Assembly: GCF_009764355.1 (NCBI RefSeq)
Contig: NZ_LNUA01000036.1
Span: forward strand, 1 to 9,745
Direction of reading: 5' to 3'
Origin: Companilactobacillus bobalius
GTDB taxonomy: Bacteria > Bacillota > Bacilli > Lactobacillales > Lactobacillaceae
DNA length: 9,745 bases
The position numbers and the translations under genes were made by a program. Under the pieces are notes generated by a model. That model saw only the letters and a list, made by a program, of their open reading frames with translations. It did not search any database and was not told the origin of the DNA. This document shows, piece by piece, positions 5,004 to 9,745 of the stretch. The first letter of the stretch is position 1. Each line of letters starts with the position of its first letter.

Positions 5004-6908
5004 ATGAAATCGTACAATGTCCAATCCGAATATCAAGTAAAAAATAAGCAAACGAAATCAAAACATAAATTAGATCATGAATCCACTGTCAGACTATGGA
5101 AATTAGTTATTTCAGCTGTATTTATGATTGCTGGATTCATAGGAATATTCGGTGAACCGATTAATATCGTCCTTTATTTCATGGGTTACTTCGTTATTGG
5201 CGGAAGTATCGTCTTAAAAGCAGTTAAAAATATTTTTCATGGTGAAATTTTTGACGAAAATTTCTTAATGACAATTGCAACGGTTGGTGCTCTGATTTTA
5301 GGAGAGTATCCGGAAGCTGTCGCGGTCATGTTCTTCTATGAAGTAGGTAACTTATTTGAAGATATTGCGACAAATAATTCTAAAAAATCTATTTCAGCAT
5401 TATTGGAAGTTAAACCAGTTTTTGCGACTATAAAAATGGCTTCAGGTACTAAGAAAGTTGATCCATCTAAAGTTCAAGTTGGACAGATTATTATTGTTAG
5501 ACCTGGTGAGAAGATTCCCTTAGATGGGACGGTCGTGTCTGGACAATCGATGGTTGATACATCAGCTTTAACAGGTGAATCGATGCCTCGTAGTATTTAT
5601 CAAAACGATGCCGCCATGAGTGGCTCTATCAATCAAAACGGTACTTTGGAGATTAAGGTCACAAAGATATATAGTGATTCTACAGTTGCCAAAATATTGG
5701 ATATGGTCCAAAATGCAAGCAATAAAAAGGCTCCGGCAGAGAAGTTCATTACACGTTTTGCCAAAATCTATACGCCGATCGTAGTTGCTATGGCAGTTGC
5801 ACTAGCAATAATTCCGTCACTGTTTACTGGCAACTGGGGTGAATGGATCTCACGTGCCTTGGTATTCTTAGTTATCTCGTGTCCTTGTGCTCTAGTTATC
5901 TCAGTTCCACTGAGTTTCTTCAGCGGGATTGGAGCAGCATCTAAACAAGGTGTACTAGTAAAGGGTAGCAGTTATCTTGAAGCCTTGAATAGTGTTGATA
6001 CAGTAGCCTTTGACAAGACTGGTACTTTGACAAAGGGGCAATTTGAAGTTGTTAAAATTGAACCTGTAGCTGGAGTTAAGAGACAAGATTTATTAGGTAT
6101 TGCGGCTGCAGCGGAACAGAATTCTACGCATCCAATCGCGCAGTCGATTATCAAAGCTTATAACGACGATATGAGTCAGTATCAGGTCACAGATGCGAAC
6201 GAACATGCTGGTCATGGTTTGAAGGCTATAGTCGATGGCAAACAAGTTGTAGTAGGTAATGATAAGGCAATGTCAGGAATTAATTTCATCAGAGATAATG
6301 GAATTGGTACGGTTGTTTATGTCAGTGTTGACGGTAAGTTTATGGGTAGCATTGTGATTGCCGATGAGCCTAAGTCAGATGCACAGGATGCAATTGAATT
6401 ATTACATCAACGTGGGATTAAGAGTGCCATGTTGACTGGTGATAATGCCATAGTTGGTAGATCGATTGCGGATAAGCTTAAGTTAGACAATGTCTATACT
6501 GACTTGTTACCTGAAGATAAGGTTAATATTGTTGAAAAATTACTTGCAACATCTAAGAAGAAAAATAAAAAAGTGGCCTTTATTGGTGATGGTATCAATG
6601 ATACGCCAGTATTAACGACGGCTGATATCGGGTTCGCCATGGGCGGTCTTGGTAGTGATGCTGCAGTTGAAGCGGCCGATATTGTTATTATGGGTGACGA
6701 ACCTTCCAAGGTTTCTAAGACGATTAAAATTGCTCAGGTGACTAGAAAAATAGTTATGGAGAATATTAGTTTTGCCATAGGGATCAAAGTTTTGTTCTTA
6801 ATTCTGGGAGCCTTCGGTTTCGTAGGCATGTGGCAAGCAGTATTTGCCGATGTCGGTGTCACCGTTATAGCGGTATTAAACGCTGTTAGATTACAATTCT
6901 TGAAGTGA
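5004..6908 (+). CDS. cadA: Heavy-metal P1B-type ATPase (Cd/Zn/Co efflux)
   Basis: The 634-residue membrane pump should export divalent soft metals (Cd, Zn, possibly Pb or Co) using ATP. All P-type motifs are present: TGES at 190, the transmembrane metal motif CPC at 293-295, phosphorylated Asp337 in DKTGTLT, His376-Pro in the nucleotide domain, GDGIND at 528 and Asp616 in the last membrane helix (DVGVT), the residue associated with the P1B-2 (Zn/Cd/Pb) subgroup. The N-terminal GMTCxxC metal-binding domain of classical CadA is missing: only about 30 Lys/His-containing residues precede the first membrane helix. Such short forms occur in lactobacilli, so this need not be truncation. It is controlled by cadC and ends at a strong terminator. 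Exact metal cannot be told from sequence. Confidence 0.93.
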   Translation: MKSYNVQSEYQVKNKQTKSKHKLDHESTVRLWKLVISAVFMIAGFIGIFGEPINIVLYFMGYFVIGGSIVLKAVKNIFHGEIFDENFLMTIATVGALILGEYPEAVAVMFFYEVGNLFEDIATNNSKKSISALLEVKPVFATIKMASGTKKVDPSKVQVGQIIIVRPGEKIPLDGTVVSGQSMVDTSALTGESMPRSIYQNDAAMSGSINQNGTLEIKVTKIYSDSTVAKILDMVQNASNKKAPAEKFITRFAKIYTPIVVAMAVALAIIPSLFTGNWGEWISRALVFLVISCPCALVISVPLSFFSGIGAASKQGVLVKGSSYLEALNSVDTVAFDKTGTLTKGQFEVVKIEPVAGVKRQDLLGIAAAAEQNSTHPIAQSIIKAYNDDMSQYQVTDANEHAGHGLKAIVDGKQVVVGNDKAMSGINFIRDNGIGTVVYVSVDGKFMGSIVIADEPKSDAQDAIELLHQRGIKSAMLTGDNAIVGRSIADKLKLDNVYTDLLPEDKVNIVEKLLATSKKKNKKVAFIGDGINDTPVLTTADIGFAMGGLGSDAAVEAADIVIMGDEPSKVSKTIKIAQVTRKIVMENISFAIGIKVLFLILGAFGFVGMWQAVFADVGVTVIAVLNAVRLQFLK

Positions 6909-6920
6909 TAAATAATTATA

Positions 6921-6958
6921 AAAAGGTCCTCGCATTTTATTAAATGCGAGGACCTTTT
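6921..6958. terminator. Bidirectional terminator between cadA and the acyltransferase gene
   Basis: A perfect 17-bp stem (6921-6937 with 6942-6958) has the core GGTCCTCGCATTT, loop TATT, and A/T tails on both sides. It lies 12 bases past the cadA stop and 10 bases before the end of the convergent gene, so it ends both transcripts. Confidence 0.95.
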
Positions 6959-6968
6959 TTGTAAATAC

Positions 6969-7613
6969 TTATTTTGTCCATTCTTTGATCTTATCCAATG
7001 ATAATTCATTAACAGTAAGTTCTTTGATATGGGCAGTTATCCAGTCGATATCCTTATTCCACCATTGCAGCTTTTCTAGTTCATTAATCATATCATCAGA
7101 GAATCTTTGTTTAATTAGTTTGGCAGGATTACCGCCAACGATTGAGTATGGTTCCACATTGCTAGTTACAAGACTGTTTGCACCGATTATGGCACCATCA
7201 CCAATATGAACACCGGGTAGAACAGTGACATTTTGACCAAACCATACGTCGTTACCGACTGTCGTATCGCCCTTTAGAGGTAAGTCATCTAGAGTAGGTG
7301 TGTTGGCTTCCCAACCGTTACCCTGAATATTAAATGGGTAAGTTGAAATGCCCTTCATCACGTGATTTGCACCATTCATAATGAATTCGATACCTTGGGC
7401 AATTGAACAGAACTTGCCGATTATTAGTTTGTCACCTAGGAATTCGTAATGGTGAGTGACGTGTTTTTCAAAATTCTCTGGTTCAGATTTATCATCGTAA
7501 TACGTGTAGTCGCCCACGATAATATTTGGGGATTTGATTGTATTTTTGATGTAGACCATTTCTTTGATATTGGGGTTGGGATAGATTGAATTCGGATCGG
7601 GGTATGATTTCAT
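6969..7613 (-). CDS. Vat-family (xenobiotic) O-acyltransferase
   Basis: The 214-residue protein belongs to the left-handed beta-helix (hexapeptide) acyltransferases and most resembles Vat streptogramin A acetyltransferases in length and blocks: IIVGDYTYYD, LGDKLIIGKFCSIAQG, FIMNGANH with the likely catalytic His84, a GISTYPF segment, LPLKGDTTVGNDVWFGQNVTVLPGVHIGDGAIIGANSLV as hexapeptide repeats, then YSIVGGNPAKLI and LQWWN. It would move an acetyl group from acetyl-CoA to a hydroxyl, acting as a cytoplasmic trimer. Many close chromosomal relatives are not resistance genes, so drug inactivation is only a possibility. Start: ATG with AAGGAG five bases upstream. It is divergent from gntR, which probably regulates it. 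Confidence 0.87.
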   Translation of the reverse strand: MKSYPDPNSIYPNPNIKEMVYIKNTIKSPNIIVGDYTYYDDKSEPENFEKHVTHHYEFLGDKLIIGKFCSIAQGIEFIMNGANHVMKGISTYPFNIQGNGWEANTPTLDDLPLKGDTTVGNDVWFGQNVTVLPGVHIGDGAIIGANSLVTSNVEPYSIVGGNPAKLIKQRFSDDMINELEKLQWWNKDIDWITAHIKELTVNELSLDKIKEWTK

Positions 7614-7635
7614 GAGATGCTCCTTAAATTTAATT

Positions 7636-7673
7636 GCTGTTATTTAACAGCCGTTACATATATTATAATGTAA
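7636..7673. promoter_or_regulatory. Shared acyltransferase/gntR control region with two palindromes
   Basis: The 103-base divergent intergenic region holds a perfect 16-base palindrome, GCTGTTATTTAACAGC (7636-7651), and a second inverted repeat, TTACAT-N8-ATGTAA (7654-7673). TATAAT occurs within the latter on the plus strand (7664-7669) and on the minus strand (7667-7662), so both genes likely use overlapping promoters. The -35 elements are not clear. The palindromes are natural candidates for GntR binding; which is the operator cannot be decided here. Confidence 0.6.
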
Positions 7674-7716
7674 GAATACATAATAATTAATATAGATGAA
7701 CCATGGAGATAATAAA

Positions 7717-8391
7717 ATGATAGCAGGAAGTTTATATCAGAGAATTGCCAGTGATATTAAAAAGAATATTTTATCAGGTAAGTATGAAGTAGGAAACCTT
7801 ATACCAACAGAGAACGAATTAGAGAAAATGTATAATGTCAGCAAAATCACGGTCCGTAATGCGGTTGAATTACTAGTCAGTGAGGGTTATTTGGTTAAGA
7901 AAAGTGGAATCGGAACGACGGTTATTAGCAACAACTTGTTCAATAAATTATCAAAAGCCAGATCATTCTCATCTATTGTCGATGAACACGGTGATTTAAC
8001 TAAGAAGATTCTACAGATCAAATTAGTTTCGCCAAAGGGAACTCCTTTTGAGGAATCTGGTAAGCAACAGGTTTTGTATATTAAACGTCTTTATTCACTG
8101 GATGATAAGCCGTTCATAATTTTTGAACACTATCTTCCAAATGTTGCGATTCAAAATGAATTGAAAGATTTGCGTCACAAATCACTCTACAAAATACTCC
8201 AAGAGAGTGGTCAAGAAGTGGCTAGTTTCAAAGATGAATTCAAGGCCGTTAATCTAAAAGATGATGACAAGGAGTTATTGGGTAAGTCGGATACTTTGGC
8301 GCTTAATCGTGTTAGAAGAGGTTTTGATCGCTTTGGCAATCTAGTCGAATATTCATTAGCTATGGTAGCGTCAAGAATCTTGTGTAAATGA
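7717..8391 (+). CDS. GntR-family regulator, HutC/UTRA type
   Basis: The 224-residue regulator has an N-terminal winged helix (about residues 5-72: YQRIASDIKKNILSGKYE, LIPTENELEKMYNVSKITVRNAVELL, GIGTTV) and a C-terminal UTRA ligand-binding domain (about 85-220, with YIKRLYSLDDKPFIIFEHYL and RVRRGFDRFGNLVEYS). Effectors of UTRA domains are usually sugar phosphates or other small metabolites; this one is unknown. I chose the ATG at 7717 because GGAG lies eight bases upstream; an ATG at 7696 has no good site. The last eight codons (VASRILCK) and the stop lie inside the 48-bp direct repeat, so the native C-terminus may have been replaced. The usual end of the domain is nearly complete. Probable target: the divergent acyltransferase and itself. 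Confidence 0.87.
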   Translation: MIAGSLYQRIASDIKKNILSGKYEVGNLIPTENELEKMYNVSKITVRNAVELLVSEGYLVKKSGIGTTVISNNLFNKLSKARSFSSIVDEHGDLTKKILQIKLVSPKGTPFEESGKQQVLYIKRLYSLDDKPFIIFEHYLPNVAIQNELKDLRHKSLYKILQESGQEVASFKDEFKAVNLKDDDKELLGKSDTLALNRVRRGFDRFGNLVEYSLAMVASRILCK

Positions 8392-8411
8392 AATGCCTTC
8401 GTACATATAAT
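8364..8411. repeat. Right 48-bp direct repeat
   Basis: Identical to 4454-4501. It supplies the last codons and TGA stop of gntR on the plus strand. It also contains TATAAT (8406-8411; 4496-4501 in the left copy). Beyond the copy, TACATA-TAA-TATGTA (8402-8416) forms a palindrome that spans the repeat edge and is present only here. Confidence 0.95.
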
Positions 8412-8446
8412 ATGTAACTAACTTCGGTTTTCAGTCGTTCATTCCG
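8364..8446 (-). pseudogene. Possible 5' side of the interrupted gene
   Basis: Read on the minus strand, the repeat and the 35 bases beyond it (8446-8412) stay open in the same frame as the broken gene ending at 4192, giving LKTEVSYILYVRR at the junction. A TGA at 8449-8447 closes the frame upstream and there is no start codon. Another frame (from ATG at 8490, MRIFCRFQ...) ends at 8432-8430, so a one-base shift could have joined them. Only about a dozen open codons support this, so it is a weak inference. Confidence 0.3.
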
Positions 8447-8536
8447 TCAAGAACGGGTAATATTTTTTGAAACCTACAAAAAATTCTCATGCCTAGTACT
8501 CGACTACATTCTCACTCAAGGTTCAAAAGACATAAC

Positions 8537-8665
8537 TTATAAGTTAAATTTGTGTGAACTCGTTGTAATTGTGGTGAGTTCATGCATTTGTAGCGCAAGA
8601 AAACCCACTACCAACAGACTGATAACTGATACAACTAGACTTATTTTTGTGATACTATTCTTCAT
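8537..8665 (-). CDS. Small single-span membrane peptide, unknown function
   Basis: A 42-residue frame starts at ATG 8665-8663 behind AAAGGAAG with a seven-base gap, a ribosome binding site as good as that of repB. The product has a short Lys-containing start (MKNSITK), one strongly hydrophobic helix (about residues 8-26: ISLVVSVISLLVVGFLALQ) and a polar Thr/Ser-rich tail ending KFNL. Size, single membrane span and plasmid location next to rep recall type I toxins (Fst, TxpA) and other small membrane peptides, but I do not recognise a family. A terminator facing the opposite way upstream (8708-8750) would suit an antisense RNA covering it. It is probably cotranscribed with repB, as no separate promoter is clear. 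Confidence 0.5.
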   Translation of the reverse strand: MKNSITKISLVVSVISLLVVGFLALQMHELTTITTSSHKFNL

Positions 8666-8707
8666 AGTGAAACTTCCTTTCAAATGGTTGGTTGTTTTGC
8701 TAAATTT

Positions 8708-8755
8708 AGGGATACCGTGAGCTGTGGAGGCTAGGGCGGTATCCCTCTTTTTATT
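8708..8755 (+). terminator. Intrinsic terminator for plus-strand transcripts
   Basis: AGGGATACCG (8708-8717) and CGGTATCCCT (8737-8746) form a perfect 10-bp stem with a 19-base loop, followed on the plus strand by CTTTTTATTA. It would stop readthrough from gntR, or an antisense RNA over the membrane-peptide gene, before it enters repB. On the minus strand the hairpin has no T-tract after it, so repB transcripts could pass and reach the peptide gene; there it would be a leader hairpin. Confidence 0.75.
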
Positions 8756-8766
8756 ATGAACATCAT
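8731..8766 (-). CDS. Possible 11-residue leader peptide after repB
   Basis: Thirteen bases past the repB stop is a tandem ATG (8766, 8763) just behind a run of six G residues (8774-8769) that resembles a ribosome binding site. It opens MMFIIKRGIPP and stops at 8733-8731. The frame crosses the whole 5' arm of the hairpin at 8708-8746, so ribosomes translating it would unfold that hairpin. This is the layout of a translational leader, but the peptide has no telltale codon run. It may be chance. Confidence 0.25.
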   Translation of the reverse strand: MMFIIKRGIPP

Positions 8767-8779
8767 TTCCCCCCTTATA

Positions 8780-9550
8780 TTAAAAACGTGGGTTACGAAT
8801 AAAATTATTGTGAATTTCGACTTGAACTACCTCACGACCACGGCGTGCTTGAAATAAAGATAAGTCCATATCATCAATTTCAAGGTTAATTTCTGCAATA
8901 GCTGGGTTTAATATTTTATCTTTTAAACGTCCATAGGTGTAACTTTCAGGCGAACCTAACCATTCTTTCCACTCATCAGGCGTTCCTTGAACAATGGCAA
9001 TTGAACTACCGTTATCTTTATCAGCTTCACGGATCAATTTGTATAACAAAATAGAATATTTACTTTTCAGTTTAACGGTATCAACGAGTAAGTATTGGGT
9101 GTAGTGCCCTTTATCTTTTAATTGCAACAAAAATGGCGCAAATTCTTCATTGATTTTGATTTGAAGTTGTCCATTTTCCCAAATATGCACAACTTCAAAC
9201 CACCCCGTTAGAGTAATACGACGATCCGTCTCACTATAAATACGAAGGCTTTTAGCACGCATGTCTTCTAAATTTTGGGCAAGTTGCGAGTACGTACGAC
9301 CGCTACGCTTTAATTCAAGGACATTAGACAGCTCATACATTGACGTATGAATGATATTAAAGTGTTTATCATCAGGTTTAATCTTAGAAACAACAAAGTC
9401 CATAATCTTCAATTCACGGGCATTTAAATCATGACGTGCCTTAGTAATTAGGTCATTATGTTCAGCCACCTGAAAATATTGTTGGTCTTTAAAATCTTCT
9501 TTATTAAAGTTACGGTCACTGACCCATAACATATTGCGTTTATCGACCAT
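8780..9550 (-). CDS. repB: Replication initiator RepB (Rep_3 family)
   Basis: The 256-residue protein is the plasmid initiator. The N-terminal half carries the Rep_3 signature region (HNDLITKARHDLNARELKIM, a typical first winged-helix segment at about residues 31-50), followed by RITLTGWFEVVH and the second part TVKLKSKYSILLYKLIRE with PDEWKEWLG and YGRLKDKILNPAIAEIN, which matches the second winged helix. It would bind the 22-bp iterons just upstream, melt the AT-rich flank and recruit host helicase. Start: ATG at 9550 with AAAGGAAG about eight bases ahead. It ends at FIRNPRF, and many relatives are somewhat longer, so a short C-terminal loss is possible, but both winged helices are present. 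Confidence 0.92.
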   Translation of the reverse strand: MVDKRNMLWVSDRNFNKEDFKDQQYFQVAEHNDLITKARHDLNARELKIMDFVVSKIKPDDKHFNIIHTSMYELSNVLELKRSGRTYSQLAQNLEDMRAKSLRIYSETDRRITLTGWFEVVHIWENGQLQIKINEEFAPFLLQLKDKGHYTQYLLVDTVKLKSKYSILLYKLIREADKDNGSSIAIVQGTPDEWKEWLGSPESYTYGRLKDKILNPAIAEINLEIDDMDLSLFQARRGREVVQVEIHNNFIRNPRF

Positions 9551-9609
9551 AAATTTTCTTCCTTTCGAACATACATTTTATTTTATAAATACACTCTATT
9601 ACTAATTAA

Positions 9610-9624
9610 CACTAAAGTAAAGTG
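9610..9624. promoter_or_regulatory. Inverted repeat in the repB promoter region
   Basis: CACT-AAAGTAA-AGTG (9610-9624) lies between the iterons and repB. Rep_3 proteins commonly repress their own gene through such a repeat. AT-rich sequence between it and repB (TTTATAAAAT on the minus strand, near 9578-9588) could supply the -10 element. Assignment rests on position. Confidence 0.4.
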
Positions 9625-9745
9625 ATTTTTATTTTTTTGGTGTTGAGTGGTGTGCTTTTTGGTGTTGAGTGGTGTGCTTTTTGGTGTTGAGTGGTGTGCT
9701 TTTTGGTGTTGAGTGGTGCGATAAACGTTGATATAAAGCCATTCC
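9624..9745. repeat. Right copy of the terminal redundancy, with three iterons
   Basis: It contains three full 22-bp units at 9639-9660, 9661-9682 and 9683-9704, a partial unit at 9705-9720 and then 25 bases identical to 121-145. On the circle this is the same locus as 1-145, one unit shorter. The difference most likely reflects assembly through a short tandem repeat or error at the end of the contig, although real copy variation is possible. Confidence 0.8.

Larger units (their letters stand above)
4502..8363. other. Acquired segment: cadC, cadA, Vat-like acyltransferase, gntR
   Basis: This 3,862-bp block is enclosed by the 48-bp direct repeats. It contains two divergent pairs (cadC/cadA and acyltransferase/gntR) joined by a shared terminator, a compact layout typical of a chromosomal fragment. 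No transposase or integrase lies inside. It sits between DNA (repB side and aadE side) that appears to have been contiguous before. Its right edge falls within the last codons of gntR and its left edge 15 bases past cadC, so the ends look arbitrary rather than evolved cassette ends. Mechanism unknown: integration of a circle by site-specific or homologous exchange, or a long target duplication. Confidence 0.65.

Noticed and set aside
5972..7009. Minus-strand frames inside cadA and across its terminator
   Set aside because: They run antisense to strongly conserved ATPase motifs or through the bidirectional terminator.
6985..7209. Plus-strand frame of 74 codons inside the acyltransferase gene
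   Set aside because: It is antisense to the conserved hexapeptide region and lacks a start signal.
8395..8420. Xer/dif-like recombination site at the edge of the right 48-bp repeat
   Set aside because: CCTTCGTACAT and TATGTAA resemble the two arms of a firmicute dif site, but the spacing between arms would be only about three bases, and the second arm is missing at the left copy.
1..9745. tRNA, rRNA or riboswitch
   Set aside because: No cloverleaf, rRNA-like stretch or known riboswitch core was seen on either strand by reading; a covariance-model search was not possible here.

Overview
The window looks like an almost complete small mobilizable plasmid of a low-GC Gram-positive bacterium, most likely a lactobacillus or pediococcus. 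The basis is a Rep_3-type initiator with 22-bp iterons, a mobC-mobA-mobB cassette, strong AGGAGG-like ribosome binding sites and AT-rich DNA. The host is inferred from overall character, not from a search. The last 122 bases (9624-9745) repeat the first 145 almost exactly, apart from one fewer iteron and a few mismatches. The sequence is therefore probably one circular molecule of about 9.6 kb, cut inside its iteron array, with the overlap left untrimmed.

Layout: (1) 9551-9745 joined to 1-200 is the theta-type origin: iterons plus an AT-rich flank, upstream of repB (minus strand, 8780-9550). (2) 200-620 is non-coding, with several hairpins and a terminator for the mob operon. (3) 621-2234 is mobC, mobA and mobB on the minus strand. 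mobB lies largely inside mobA in another frame. Inverted repeats upstream (2235-2520) are a candidate oriT. (4) 2715-3310 is a decayed IS6-family element with an intact right end. (5) 3335-4183 is an aadE-like streptomycin adenylyltransferase gene, preceded by a 5'-truncated unknown gene that its start abuts. (6) 4502-8363 is a segment bounded by perfect 48-bp direct repeats (4454-4501 and 8364-8411). It carries cadC (minus), cadA (plus), a Vat-family acyltransferase gene (minus) and a divergent gntR (plus). cadA and the acyltransferase gene converge on a bidirectional terminator. (7) 8412-8780 holds a small membrane-peptide gene downstream of repB, a hairpin and a possible leader peptide.

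How the parts work together: RepB binds the iterons to start replication. MobA, MobC and MobB would let a helper conjugative element move the plasmid. The accessory load is metal efflux (an ArsR-family sensor and a P1B-type ATPase with a clear operator between them), an aminoglycoside-modifying enzyme and a xenobiotic-type acyltransferase with its own regulator. The two most unusual points are the 48-bp repeats around the metal/acyltransferase segment, which split an older gene and supply the last codons of gntR, and the uncharacterised membrane-peptide locus behind repB.
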